DNA from: Cricetomys ansorgei
Lineage: Eukaryota > Chordata > Mammalia > Rodentia > Nesomyidae
Length of the DNA: 64,000 bases
Assembly (NCBI GenBank): GCA_026225945.1
Contig: JAMJFZ010000199.1
Location: 67,434,501-67,498,500, forward strand
Reading direction: 5' to 3'
In this document: one piece after another, positions 35,111 through 47,649 of the stretch
Position numbering within the stretch: the first letter of the stretch is position 1
How the letters are laid out: each line of letters begins with the position of its first letter
The notes under the pieces: generated by a model
What the model saw: only the letters and a program-made list of their open reading frames with translations
The model's database searches: none
Told to the model about the DNA's origin: nothing
Position numbers and translations under genes: made by a program

Positions 35111-36980
35111 CCATGACATACATAGATCTCTTTACTCTTAATCAGCATGATGTTTGATCTGATGTTTGCAATGGGGAGAGTACAAAGCTTGGTGCTTTGC
35201 TGAAGCATTTCATTTAATCCATGTCAAAAATATGACAATAAGATTACAATAAACTATTATCCACATGAAGACAGGGTCCCAAGGTAAAGAAATTAGATTT
35301 CTAAATTATCTAGACCCTAGATATTTAAAGAGTGGGTCTGTGTGACTCTAGGGTACATCTTCAAATTCAGCCACTTTGCCATGTGATGGCCTTCATATCA
35401 GAGATCATGCTCTAATCACATTATCTTTTTTGACCACAGTGAGCTGTGACAGAGATTAAATAATGCCAAGTTATTTAAAATCCTCCAGTGTTCTCTATCA
35501 TTCATGCTTCAACTCTGCTTCTATCTCATAGTCCATGTCAAATGCATCAACCAATCCTGTGATCAAACCTACTCATCATGTCCTCACTTCTCCCCTCCTC
35601 CATGGTTACCAAGCTGGAGTAAATGAGCACAATTTTCCTCCTGAGTTACAGCCGTGACTCTTTCCTGTTCTCCTTGATCAAATACCTGACCTCACTGGAC
35701 TCTGTAGGACCATCTAACCTGAGAACTACCCAAATCATACCAGATAAGGAATCTTCTAATACTTCCCAATAACACTACAGCTTTAGTTCTGTTAATACCT
35801 ATGTTCACAGGCAAATGCAGGTCTTTATACAGAAGTAATTCATATTTGTTGTATTTCCTAACCAATTTGCAAACACTGAAGAGTGTTATCATTTTAGGTT
35901 TGTCTCATCAATGTATCACTGTGAAGGACTTGCTTATTACACCTTTAACTCCATTTCCCCAGGAGTCCCTCTTTCCCATGATTTCACATAACACAGTGAT
36001 TATTTTAGGAATACGTATATCAATATATAACAGAACTAACTATGCACATATTTATAAAGTGTTTTATTTATTTTGTCTAGTTAACTCTTTTTAAGTTTAT
36101 ATACAGATATAAGTATGCTCTTGAAATATAAAGCCATATTTTGCTTTGCTTTTATAACACTTCTGAGTCATGTAACATGTGTCATTCAAGTTTGGTCAAA
36201 GAATTGGGACAACAGAGAGGAGTAGATAATGAGGAAGCTGTCATTGGATTCAGCATATTACCATTAAGGGATGTGGTCGAAAGGTCCATGCATGGCTGCT
36301 CCTATGACCATTACTGTAGTTGGAGATGAAATCTAGACACAAAGCAGAACTGAATGCAGAGAAAGGGAACTCATGTGGCTGAACTGGAACACACAAGGAC
36401 ACTCCACCACATCCAGTGATTCCATGACCTACAGGGAACTTTGTCAAGAATTTTTACATATATCTGGACAAAGACCCAGAAGTTGAAGGAGATGATCTGA
36501 GGAGGAGCGAGGGAGCCAGAACCTCTTCTGTCTCTAGATAGTACATGGTGGTATGAGCAGTTTCCATAGAACCTGTTCCCTATACAAATGTACAGAGCAT
36601 AAAAGTAGGCGCTGCTTTACTCCCCTGGTTGTCAGCACCAGGTAAGAACCAAGCTGAGAAGGGGATGTGGCTCTAGATAGTCAATCTGAACATCACAAAT
36701 CCCCATGGAACTTACTGGGACTGTGAGGAAATTCTCCTACTACCAAGGAGTCCACTAGACCCTCAGTTGTGCTCAAAGATCTCTGAGACTTTCAACTCCT
36801 GTATAACGGGTCCCATGAAATGACTCGGATTTGGGAAGAGTGAGAGCTCTTTGGTTGAATTTATTCTTAACAATCAGATGCTGCTGTTATACATAGAATT
36901 ATTTGATTTGCATTTGGACAATTTGTCTTTGCACAGAACACTGCTGGTGTTAATGTTTAGTGTGAATCCTATAAATCTGT
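35111..36980. other. Unassigned intergenic stretch
   Basis: No gene. A block around 36200-36900 has retroposon-like composition but I cannot assign it. Confidence 0.45.
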
Positions 36981-36984
36981 CATA

Positions 36985-37350
36985 AATGAAAAGATAATCT
37001 CTATTCATAGATGGGAAGAGTAATACTTATTAGAATTTCTATAATATCCCAAGTGATCTACAGATGCAGTATAATTCCATAACGATCTCAATGACTTATT
37101 CAAAGAAATAGAAAAAGTACTCTTAAAATTTATACAGAACCACAAATTTAATATTGATAGATAATAAAATCTTGAGAAAAAGAAACAAACCTGTAAGACC
37201 TGTGCTACCCAATCTCAAAATCTACTGTAAAACTCTGATTATCAAACAGCATGGTTATGGCACCAAAGAAGCATTGAGGCCCAAGCAAGCAAATGGAGAG
37301 CAGAAATTGATGCATGTATTGACAACCAATAGATTTTTAAGCTCATAAAT
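36985..37350 (+). mobile_element. L1 ORF2 fragment (decayed)
   Basis: CTACAGATGCAGTATAATTC, AATTTATACAGAACCACAAA, ATCTTGAGAAAAAGAAACAA and ATCAAACAGCATGGTTATGG follow the L1 ORF2 reverse-transcriptase region in order. The frame is broken by substitutions and stops, so it is non-functional. Confidence 0.8.
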
Positions 37351-37680
37351 GTGATTTCCTTTTGCAAAAATGATACAACACAACCTGAACAGGGCTAACA
37401 AACACAACAGGGCAGGAAGTTCAATCACCTGGCATTCTTTTATGTCTTACTTCTAACACAAATATGGTTTTCTGTATTGGAACTAAAGCTAACCAAGCAT
37501 GCAAATAAATGATATATCTCCAGTCCTTACCATCACACACATCTAATTATTATACCCAAGGTGTATGTAGTCCTTATGCAACAAGGCATTTTTTAAAAAA
37601 GAAATTCTAAATAACATTTGTATCCTAGTTGAAGTTATGTAGTTTATTTTATGTTGTGTTTATTTCCAAAAACCACTGAA
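37351..37680. other. Unassigned intergenic stretch
   Basis: May include further decayed L1 sequence. Nothing firm is visible. Confidence 0.4.
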
Positions 37681-37689
37681 TTTTGTTTT

Positions 37690-38260
37690 TATTATTTTGT
37701 CTTTATTCTTGATAACTTCACACACGTATGCAATAAAAAATGATCATACCCACCCCTGCCTATTTTTCTTCAGCAACTCCTCCTAAGTTCCCCACCCCCA
37801 ACTCAGTCCCCTCCCAACTTTATGTTCTGCTCTATTTCTATTTTTTATGTTCTGACAAGTTATTTAGTCAAATTAGTTCTGCCTATACATGTATGGGTGT
37901 GGGGCCATCCACTGGAGTTATGAGAGGCCACACACACTCACAACTAAAAAAGATAGATTCTCCTTCCCTCATCAGCTATCAACCATCAACAGCTCTTCTG
38001 TAACTGATGGGTTCTAGGGAATATGTGCTCCATCTATGTTGGACTTTTGGCTAGACTGACCTTGGTTAGGTCTTCTACAAGTAACTCCAGCTGCTGTGAG
38101 CTCATCAGTGCCACTACCACACAAAGCCTAGCGGTTCACACTTCACGGCAATGCTCCACATCATCCGGCTCCGCCATTCTTCCTGTCTCCTCTTCTGAAA
38201 CATTCTCTAAGCCCACTGCCAAGAAAGACAAGCTACAGTATTCTGCCTGAGAAATACTAG
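37690..38260 (-). mobile_element. Rodent L1 3' UTR, antisense
   Basis: GTATGGGTGTGGGGCCATCC, ACTGGAGTTATGAGAGGCCA, AGCTATCAACCATCAACAGC and CTGCTGTGAGCTCATCAGTG match the reversed rodent L1 3' UTR. The T-rich 3' terminus is at the left. The 87- and 75-residue ORFs here are repeat-derived. Confidence 0.83.
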
Positions 38261-38845
38261 ATTATTCCCACATATTTCTATGCACATCTATGTCAAAAGC
38301 TACAACATGCTATTTTTAACAGTATCACTGGGGCTAAGACTACCATGCCTCCTCTCAGCAACTGCTATTCATGTCTTTGGGCACTGAATATGGTACCCAG
38401 ATAGGTGTCAAGTAGCCCGGGTTCTTCATTATGCCAGTAGAAGGTGATAAAAATGGTGTGGGCAACTTGTGTTTTATGTCTCTTCTACCCCCACTCTGCT
38501 GCCTCATAAAGAACCAACAGATGAAGGACTTTCCTCAGACCAAGACACAGCTTCACCTTGTTCTCATGGCAATCAAGCCAACACCCTGGCCTCGGTGTGT
38601 TGTGTAACTGTCTAGAAGGAAATAAAAGACTTTGTGATTAAGCCTGTATGTTTGGTTATGCTAAATATAGCCATGCATCCTGAAGTGTGAAATATAAACC
38701 TGATCCTGTTTAAACTATCTCAGGGCCCATATCTGCTTTTAGAATATGATCAGCATTACTCTTCCTGCTAACAAGCACCTATACTTAGTTTTAATCAATC
38801 TTGTGAGAAAGCTGGCACACAGAAGATGCCAACGAAATCGAAAGT
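38261..38845. other. Unassigned intergenic stretch
   Basis: No feature recognised. A weak CTCF-like string near 38434 was not accepted. Confidence 0.5.
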
Positions 38846-38846
38846 T

Positions 38847-38995
38847 CCAGCTTGGGATAGTGATGTAAGCTTGTAATCCTAGCACTTGGGAGGTATGGCT
38901 AGATGATCAAGAGTTCAAGGCCATCCTCAACTACATAGTTAATATGAATCTAGCATGGGCTACATGAAACCTCGTATAAAAAAGCCCTAAAAAAG
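38847..38995 (+). mobile_element. B1 SINE (old)
   Basis: GTAATCCTAGCACTTGGGAG and AAGAGTTCAAGGCCATCCTC are the B1/7SL hallmark strings. A GGGCTACATGAAACCTCGTA segment precedes the A-rich end. Diverged. Confidence 0.88.
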
Positions 38996-39005
38996 CTCCA
39001 AAGTT

Positions 39006-39033
39006 ATATATATATATATACACACACACACAA
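39006..39033. repeat. (TA)n(CA)n microsatellite
   Basis: A short TA run followed by CA units, just after the B1 tail. Confidence 0.9.
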
Positions 39034-39595
39034 GCAAAGCACCCATGTTCAATATATAAAAGCCCCAAAGAAAAACTTGATAAAATGACTAAAAAATTCC
39101 ATTACTTCTACCTTTGTCTCTCTTTCAGACCCAACTACTCCTCCAAACTGTGGCTGCTAACTTCTACTTGGCCACTGTCTACTCTCATCTGGATGTTGCA
39201 AGCTCCCAACCTCACCTTGTCTCTGCCAAACTGCTCTGGCTGACCAGAGGAACCAAAGGAACTATCTACAACCTGTATTTGATCATAAACCTCTCTATTC
39301 ATTTAGTGGAACGTATAGAGCAAAGTTCACCCTCGCCCTGAGCTTCAGACTCCAGCCTGCCTGGCCCTGCTGAACTCCACAACCACAACCCAGGGCTCCT
39401 CTATAGCACATTCCTGATGACTTGGGTATGGGCTTCCTTCTTATGGTTCCTTCTGGCTCTCAACTGCTCAAGCCCGTCCTGTTCTCTGTCCAGATGTCAA
39501 CCTTTCAAACTCTTCTCCTTAATTGAAACAAAGTTCCCGTGAGCTTCATTTAATTCTAGTTGTTTTTTCCTAAGGAGACATGATAATTTCCTGGG
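39034..39595. other. Unassigned intergenic stretch
   Basis: A 75-residue ORF at 39114-39341 has no recognisable domain. Confidence 0.45.
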
Positions 39596-39599
39596 ATGA

Positions 39600-40264
39600 C
39601 TAGCCATTTTAATGAAAATCAATATTGAGAGGAATCATAAGGGAAAATATTTTAAAGCTAATACCAGGAATAAAGTAACCGCTAGAGGAATGGCACACTA
39701 AAAGTAGTCACAAGAGACTCCTTGTTAACCCTCTGGAAATAAATATAATTTACAAGCAGAGTAGTTATATTCCTAGACAAATATAATTAACAAATAGATA
39801 ACAGAAAATTAAAATATATCCTTTATCCTAAAAGAGATAAAGACCATTTGAATTCAGTACCATTTCAACCATTCTAGAGACTATAAAAAAGAAAGGATTT
39901 TTACAATATTCTTTAGAGAGGACAACACTACTACCAGAACTGAACACAACTGTATTTTTAAAAGATAAGCCATGGGCTGTTTAAAAGTATCAATTCAAAA
40001 CCTTAAGTGAAATATTATATAAAAGAGTTCACAAGACAGTATTCCATGACCAAATGAAGTTTATTTCAGAATATAAGGATAGGTTGATACTTAATAGTAC
40101 ATTTTTCTTATCAAAACCAATACAAATGATCTATCCTTTTTCCATAAATTATAAAAACACATTGTACAAAGATGTTCATGCATATTCAATCACATTCAAT
40201 ACAGTGGTTATATTACATAGGAGATCATTATCCAGCAAAATTAGAGAAGAGAGATAATTAGAGG
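39600..40264 (+). mobile_element. L1 ORF2 fragment, left part
   Basis: ATGACCAAATGAAGTTTATT and ATATAAGGATAGGTTGATAC match the ORF2 region around the fingers of the reverse transcriptase. The copy has multiple stops and no intact protein. It is split by an MT LTR and continues at 40637. Confidence 0.7.
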
Positions 40265-40636
40265 TGTATTAGTTAGGGTTTTGATTGCTGTTAAGAGATA
40301 CCATGACCACAGCAACTCTCCTAAAGGGAAGCATTTAGTTGGGTCTGCCTTAGAGTTCATAGGTTTAGTTCATTGTCAGCATAGCAGGAAGCAAAGCATG
40401 GTGGCAGGGCAGCAGACATGGTGCTCAAAAGGGCACCAAGAGTCCTATATCTGGATCAGCAGGCAGCAGCAAGAGAGACTGAGCCACTAGGTCTGGCTTG
40501 AGCTTCTGAAGTCTTAAAGTCCTCCCCAAGAGACACACTTCCTCAAATAAGGCCACACTTCCTCCAACAAGGCTACACCTCCTAATAATACCATTCCCTC
40601 TAAACTAATAGGGCCATTTTCATTCAAACCATCACA
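40265..40636 (-). mobile_element. MT-type ERVL-MaLR solo LTR, antisense, nested in L1
   Basis: On the plus strand it begins TGTATTAGTTAGGGTTTTGA and ends TTCAAACCATCACA; on the minus strand this gives the MT start TGTGATGGTTTGAATGAAAA. The flanks AGAGG (40260-40264) and AGAGA (40637-40641) are a 4/5 target duplication. The whole 372-base LTR is present. CACACTTCCTCCAACAAGGC and GTAAGAGATACCATGACCAC-like segments confirm the family. Confidence 0.88.
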
Positions 40637-40925
40637 AGAGACATAATATTTGGAATATACATTTTGTATCTATCACTATACATAGGTGAGTTGATTGACA
40701 ATTCTTAAAGACTTAGCAAAAACTCATCACAAGCAACAAGGTAACTCAGTTATATGCTGATGTATAAAATTCACATGCAAGAATCAATTGCCTTTAAAGA
40801 CACAAGTGAGAAAACTGGTAAGTAGAATTATCAAAATTTCCAGTAGAAATACAAAAAAATATTAAGAGGGAGAAATCAGTTTTAACAAAAAAATGGTCAA
40901 AATCTTATATGAGTAATGCATAGAG
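40637..40925 (+). mobile_element. L1 ORF2 fragment, right part
   Basis: The continuation past the MT LTR: CTTAGCAAAAACTCATCACA and AATTCACATGCAAGAATCAA recall the ORF2 segment after the catalytic core. Decayed. Confidence 0.6.
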
Positions 40926-40947
40926 AATATTCCAGATAGATGTGCAT

Positions 40948-40948
<1 letters not shown>

Positions 40949-41000
<52 letters not shown>

Positions 41001-41008
41001 TCCCCCCC
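40949..41008. repeat. (CA)n microsatellite with C-run
   Basis: About 24 CA units followed by a run of nine C. The Cys/Val-rich 122-residue minus-strand ORF spans it and is rejected. Confidence 0.96.
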
Positions 41009-41059
41009 CCACACCACATGCACACACATACATTTTTTTTTGGTAGAAAAATTTCATCA

Positions 41060-42820
41060 AGATTCCATCTTAGGTGATGTGTACCTTTAATATAATTCTG
41101 ATAAAAACCAGTGACCTGTTCCTCCCTGTTATAATTTCTTTCTGGCTTCGAGCAGATCATTTTTCTGTACTGACAAATGGGATGGTGAGAACTGGCAGTT
41201 TTTCTCCTTGCCTCTGCAGAATAAGACCTGCAGCTTTTTGGCCCGGTACTTTGAACATCAGCCATGTGCTGAGGTCAGTCCATAGCTAAATGTTGGAGTA
41301 CAGACAAGAAGGCAGATCTTTGGCACCAAGCCTTGCCCTTGGTATGTCCCTCTGTTTCTGTATCTGCCTATGTATCTCCTATGCCCCACACAGCCATTCC
41401 CCATGATTCTAATAGAGAACACATTCAGGCATTTTTTGCCCCCTAAATGTCTCATCTGTCACCTTAAGCAACTGCTACTTGCCCATCCATGGAGCTCAAT
41501 TGCCACCTACTGTAAGCATTGGGTTTTGGAGCAGCCTGTTGCTCTATCTCTTAGTTCCTTGTTTTAGTGCTTCTGCCAGCCATTATAAGGGCAACAAAAT
41601 GTCTACCCTCAGGATTTGGTATATCTAACCTTCATATAACTTTCCACTGCCTTGGACCAAAAGCTCACATTCTTTTCTTAAACCAAAGGAAAGCTCTACA
41701 CATCCACAGGTTGACTGTGCCTTGACTATCTACCTCAGTGCCTGCTCAGGCAGTTAGGCTGTCTCAGGCTCACCAGACATATCAGAAGACCCTTCTGCAT
41801 AGCCCTGCTTACAGCAGAGACATCATTTACTCTGTTATAATTCTCACACTCTATCTGTGAGCCCTGTCCTCTTTTTTTATGTTATTCTAGTGATCAACTC
41901 TCCAAGAGCCTTTTCTGTCATGACTAGGCTGTCTCATTTTCATGTGCTCTTAGAGCCTTGTATCAGTTATCAGTGTCAATGGACTCCTGTATCATTTTGA
42001 AGTGGTTCTTTGTGATGATTTTAAGAATAGTCCATCCTGTCCTCTAGCAGGAGAGAGATGCTGGAAGATGGAAAACTCAGTTCTGATGCTCTGATATCCA
42101 TTTAATCTGCAACAGACCATCCATGTCTCCTCTAGATATCTACTGTGACTGAGTGCTACCAGGACTCAAAGACAGTCTTGATTTAGTCTCCACTGGCCAC
42201 TAGCTTGGGGTTCATAGCACAGAAACTTAGGAAGCTTTGCCCAACCTCTTGTCCCTTCCCTTGCATCTCGCCTCAGACCTGAAACTCTGTATGCATCTCA
42301 CTAGCCTCTTCTTTCTCCTGCTTACTTTAGTTTACACAGACATTTTCCCTAATAAAATACTTACCTTTTTAATAACACAAGGGATCTGATTCTCATAGAG
42401 TCTCACATATTCTTTTTTAGTGACAATACATTAAAAGCTATGAATCTGGGGAACAGATACCCATTTAGGATATCACTGACTCCCAGATCTCTCTTGATAC
42501 CTGACCCACACTATCTTCCAATAATTGCCACGTACTATACCAGTGTTCTTGGATATTCACACCTTTTCTTATCTTAGGGGAGCCCATACATGCCTTATCC
42601 TCCTAGAGAATGCTACTCACCTACAATAACTCATCCACCACCTTATGAGATCCTCGGCAATGCCAAGAGTCAAGTCCTCATTCCTGTTTCGGTAGGCCAA
42701 CTAAACATTTCACATTCTTCTGTTACAGTATTTTCACTTTGTGCTGTAAGTATTGCAATTTCTACATCACATTGGTACACTAATTCTTAGCTCATTGAGT
42801 TCAGGGAATTCATTCTCCAT
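41060..42820. other. Unassigned intergenic stretch
   Basis: Unique-looking or unrecognised repeat sequence. Short ORFs lack domains. Confidence 0.45.
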
Positions 42821-42827
42821 TTTATTT

Positions 42828-43012
42828 TAGGTGTATGGCTGTTTTGCATGCGTATGTGTTAGCAGACTGAAGAAGAGGGCTTCAGATCGCAAGGAATTTC
42901 AGTTACAGACAGCTTTGAGCTGCCAATGTGGGTGCTGGAAACTGAACATAGATCTTCTAGAAGAGCAGCCTGTGTTCTCAAACACTAAGGCATATCCCTC
43001 TCTAGTCCCGTA
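42828..43012 (-). mobile_element. B3/B2-type SINE, antisense
   Basis: CTGAAGAAGAGGGCTTCAGA, GGTGCTGGAAACTGAACATA, TCTAGAAGAGCAGCCTGTG and AACACTAAGGCATATCCCTC are the reversed B3/B2 order. Confidence 0.78.
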
Positions 43013-45228
43013 TTTCTGAGTTCTTCTAGCATACTGACTAATCCATTATGGAGGAACAAAAAACATGGGAAGAAAGGGAAGGGGGAAAGGAGGGGAGGAA
43101 ATAAAAATAGGTATAACATCCCTAATTGTCTTATTAAAGGCTTCACCTTTAAATACCTCGTTTTCCACATGTAGGAAAGATAGACAGCTTCCTCTCCATT
43201 AGTAAATTGTAAACCAGGCTCTAACACGAACAAGAAGATACATGTAAACCCCTGGCACATGGCACGAGCTAGAGAAACAAAGACTGCTGGTTTTGTTTAA
43301 GCCATGAGTCTTGGCTAGACTGTCTCTGAAACAAATGCTTATGTTCAATTTTTCAGTCTGGTGTTCTAAATAAAGAGAAGTATCAACTGCACTGCAAAGA
43401 ATGTACAACTGTGTTCTGGCAGCCCAAGCCATTGAATGTCTCATCACAGACAATCATTAGATCAAAATTTTCTTCATAAGATTTCAGCTTTGAGACATTA
43501 CAAAAACTTGACCTGAAATGGTTGGGCAAGATGTAGTTACATATTTTTTATCAGGGAAAAACTTTCAATACCACACTAGCTCAATACTATTTGATACCTT
43601 CTGACAGTTTTTACTACTTGAATTGGAATTCTGAGGTTATCTGTGGGAAATGAGGTGAGACATTTAAAATAAATTGGTGTTCTCCCATGAGCAGGCATTT
43701 TTCAGAGTCTAAACTGATTCAAAGTTTCTCAATAACTCCATCCTGTATCCCCACTCCACTCTTGGCAAAGGGTCACATGGGCAGTGCTGCTGCCAGCATC
43801 CTGTTTGTGTTTTTACTTCTGCCAAGAATTTCTCTCCACCTTGCCAGCTCACTCTTACTTCTTTACCTCCTGCATGATCGAAGATAGCACTTGCTTGGTG
43901 CCTTTATAGAATATGAATTCCTCAGTATCTTTCATATGTTCATTTCACAGAGATTTATTCAATACCTACCAACTAGAACAACTGAGGATTCAAAAGCCAT
44001 TAAAACAGCAAAACTCTGCTTCTAGTTGTGAAATACTCCACTGGATTAGAGAAACTAATAACTGAATGGTTAGGTAATTACAGATGGGCTTCATGTTGCA
44101 ACGGTTGGTCCAACCTTTGCTATGGTTGGCATAGCAAAGGAGGCTATGGTCCACTAGACAGAGTGGAAAAGACATCCTGTGATAATCCCATCATGACCAA
44201 CAATCAAATCTTAACACGGCCAACCTCACTAAGCTAAGCTATGCAGCTGAGTATATTTTCCTCCTTACAAGATCACAAACTACCACAAATATAGCTCATC
44301 CAGGAGTCCAGCAGACATTAGATGAGTCCTCTGCTCAGAGATTACCAATGTGGTGACCAAGATGCAGACTGGGACTGTGTCATCATCTCTAGGCTCGACT
44401 AGAGAATGTTGAGTGAGCCAGTTCTCTTAGGCTGTTGGCAGAATTCATTCTCATGTAGGACTAAAGTCCCATTCCACTTTTGACATCCTCCAGGATCTCA
44501 CTTAATTCCCAGTGTCTCCCCTTAAGTTCTTATCATGACTCTCTCCTACTTTCAAGTACTCTCCCATTCCAAAAAGTATCTGGCCCCTCTGAAGGGCTCA
44601 ACTGACCAAGCCAAGTGATTAAGGATCTTAATTTCATCTCCAAATATCCCCTTCAAACCAGCAGTGGGTTAAATACCTGAGAGAGGGTGTGTATATCTGG
44701 GTATAAGAATCATGGGTTTGTTCTGTTTAGGGGGTAAGAGTCCCATAGTAACAGAAGTACAGCTTTCAAGCATGAGACTGGCTGTCTGTGTGCTGGGAGA
44801 CCACTTTTCAGGTCAAAGCCTGACCTGAAGCCCAGGTTTCAGGCTGGGAAACCGAAACCCAGCCTGAACCCAGGCTGGAGTCATTTCATTTCCATACATC
44901 CTTTAACCATAAGATTGGAAGACATAGGCAGATCTACTTTGACTCTAAACCAATCATCAAAGCTCAATATTTCATGTAACCCAAAATTTAGATGAAACTG
45001 GGAGGACCCCTTCCTGCTTCTCCTCTGATGAGTATATCTCTTGGTTAGACCACCCTCCATATCAATAGCACTCTGTACAGTTACAGCTCATCACTAACTA
45101 GAATTCAGTTCTCTGACAGCCTGGAGGATCAAACAATCACACTCACCTGAAGGCTCCCAGGACCCTTTGTCTTCTCATACTTCACAGTCCTGGCTGTATG
45201 CTGTTCCCAGGTATAATCTCTATATGCC
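43013..45228. other. Unassigned stretch with inverted repeats
   Basis: No gene. About 43935-44000 weakly resembles MIR/L2. Two adjacent inverted repeats lie at 44807-44829 and 44831-44874. Confidence 0.5.
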
Positions 45229-45650
45229 TGTGGCAGGAACAACACCTGCCACAAAATGGCATATATGCCCAGCTTTCCAAACAGTGCACATATACTACTT
45301 GCCAGACAGCGTGTGCACATATGGCACACATGTGCTGCTGGGCTCCCACTTAGGGCTGGCCCAGGGTATGCCCAGGCGCAGTTAAGCTTTCCTGTTTGAG
45401 CCAACCTGAAAACCTGCCGATGGACCCAGAGACAGATGATGTGGCATGACGTAAGCTAATGAGAAAGAGCCAAAACAGCAGCCTGCAATCCAGGAGTCAA
45501 TGGGATGCTGGGCAAGAGTTTAAAAGGGGTCCCTCTTCCTGGAATAAACAAGTCTGCTTTTGCCACTTAACTGACTCCCAGAGTCTGTGTTTTTGACTCT
45601 GTACCAGCTCACCCCAACCCCCAAGGGCCTCAGAACTGGGTTCAGCAACA
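45229..45650 (+). mobile_element. Solo LTR-like element (family unassigned)
   Basis: It runs from TGTGGCAGGAACAACACC to GGGTTCAGCAACA. A TTTAAAAGGGG TATA-like box near 45520 is followed by GGAATAAACAAGTCTGC (AATAAA near 45542), the layout of an ERV LTR promoter and poly(A) site. No target duplication is clear, so the left end may be wrong. Confidence 0.58.
45447..45454 (+). promoter_or_regulatory. CRE-like site TGACGTAA in LTR
   Basis: TGACGTAA is a CREB/ATF or C/EBP-ATF composite-like site. It lies about 70 bases upstream of the LTR TATA-like box, a plausible enhancer position. Confidence 0.4.
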
Positions 45651-46030
45651 GGTACATCTTAAGCAACATATGCCCTGAATACATTTGTGTGGTATGTCAT
45701 GTCTTCACCAAAGGGTGTGAAGAGGTGTGATCAATAAGCTGCAGCTGATCCCATTTACCAAGTATGCCCCATGCTACCATATGTCTGACCATCCTGTAAT
45801 TTTAAGGTAGAATCTCTCCTGTCACCTGTGAGGGAGAGAGGTCACTGATAGACCCTGAAAAACAACATAGAATAATATAGGTTCCATCATCAGATATACA
45901 TCAGAATCAGGTGTACATCAGAATCAGATGGCATTGGCAACTTTAGGGAATGGGGAGAGGTAAACACACACTCTGTGTTCAAAAGGAAGGACCAAAAGTC
46001 CTCAATGAGAACTTAAGGCCACTGTGGCTA
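45651..46030. other. Unassigned intergenic stretch
   Basis: No feature recognised. Confidence 0.5.
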
Positions 46031-46034
46031 AGGC

Positions 46035-46215
46035 CACAGAGTCTGAAACCAGCCTGTTTCATTCATGAGTTGGAGACCTGGTGATTAACATTACTGTGCC
46101 TTTATTCATTCAGTTTTTGCTTATTGATTAAAAAAAAAAAAGATGCAAGAGGATTAGTTCCTACCTCAGACATTTGCTGTAGGGATTAAGTTGCCTTGGC
46201 AATGGATTTGATGTA
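46035..46215 (+). mobile_element. MIR SINE remnant
   Basis: GGAGACCTGGTGATTAACAT, AGTTCCTACCTCAGACATTT and GCTGTAGGGATTAAG follow the MIR order, interrupted by an A-run at 46129-46140. Confidence 0.5.
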
Positions 46216-47648
46216 GAATTCTAGAGGACAAGAGAAAATATTAGCATAAGTAGTTGCAAAGATGGAATCACCATGCACGGGTGGTGTATTATAAAACCTA
46301 AGTACCCATTTGCTACATCGACACTTATGAGCCAAACAGGACGCTTTTTCTCATATAGCAGAAGATGCTTTCCACCTGTGAACTCATCATCAGCTGGATC
46401 AGGATATCCAGCCCTCAAACTAACAGGCTTCAGTTCCTACCATCCTGCTGTGTTTTAAAAATAAACCTTATACCTTGCCATAGGAACCCAGGAACAACTT
46501 GCCCTCTGATTAATGCACAGTCTGCCTTCTATGTCCTCCACTCTTATGCTCAAGTGCAACCCCAGGAGAGCCCTACATGGCACACAGTGTCATCCCTCCT
46601 CAGCCTGTATGTGTAGCTAATAAACAGCATTGAGTCTTCAGTGGATACTATCACGCGTTCAGAGGTCTTGCAATGGTCAGGGCAAGGGATCATAATTTGT
46701 ATGAATAGGAAGTGGTCATATCACATGGGTAAACATCTAGGAAGAATAGATACAGGTATATGAAAGCAGAAAGAGACCACATGGTCTTAAACCTGTAATA
46801 CTACTTAAGATTGCATTGGTGGGTGTTTAGGTGGAGTTGTGATGCAACAAAAGGAAAAAACATGTGGAATTCAGGAAAGACACTGAGGCAGAAACCTAAA
46901 CTTAGATGTCATGTCCATGCATTGGGCATTGCAGACCATGAGAGGAATAGGTCATAAAGACAGGAATGAGGTTTAGGAACTGAATCTCAAGATTACGCTG
47001 TGGTTGGGGTAGAGAAGTGAACAGGACTAAAGAGAGGGGAAGACAAAGCAAGATGGAAGCTGAAGATCCATCAGCGATGGGGGAGATCTCATAGAAGCCC
47101 AGTGGAACAGACAAGTGAAAATTGTGATCCTAGTCAAGTGTTTCTGATTTTTATCTTTGAAATGTAGATTGAGCGCTGATCGATGAATTCTCAACATTGA
47201 GATAAAATGGGTGAGTTTATCGAGAACCAGTTCATTGGATGGTGGCTTATCAAGACAGATTAAAGAGAGACCAGGATGCAGTCAATATAGATAACTCTGT
47301 AGCGAAATTTGCTGAAAAAGGAGCAAAGCTACTGAGAAATAACTAGAAAGGGCATAACAACAAAGAAGGTTTTAGCTTATTTTAAATTATAAGATATTAT
47401 AATAGCATGCCAACTTCAACTGCCTAAAGGAAGGATAGGTATGAGGCATAAATAGGAGAGCCTACTGCAAGGGAAAGCAAAGTTAGTTCACTCTGAGCAT
47501 CAGGAGGCAGTGCCAGTGGTGCATAGATGCAGGAGTCTGGCAATGGTGATGCAGTCTTAGGTCTTGTGGCCCTACTTCAGTAAAACAGAAACCAATGACT
47601 TCAGCTGAAAGTGAAGACTTTTTTAAGCAGCTGGAAGACATAGTTGCC
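46216..47648. other. Unassigned intergenic stretch
   Basis: No gene or confident repeat. Confidence 0.45.
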
Positions 47649-47649
47649 A

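Noticed and set aside
38425..38450. CTCF-like string GCCAGTAGAAGGTGA
   Set aside because: Two core positions differ from the consensus, and one such match is expected by chance in this length.
40897..41265. 122-residue minus-strand ORF
   Set aside because: It contains a long Cys-Val run from the CA repeat and no domain.
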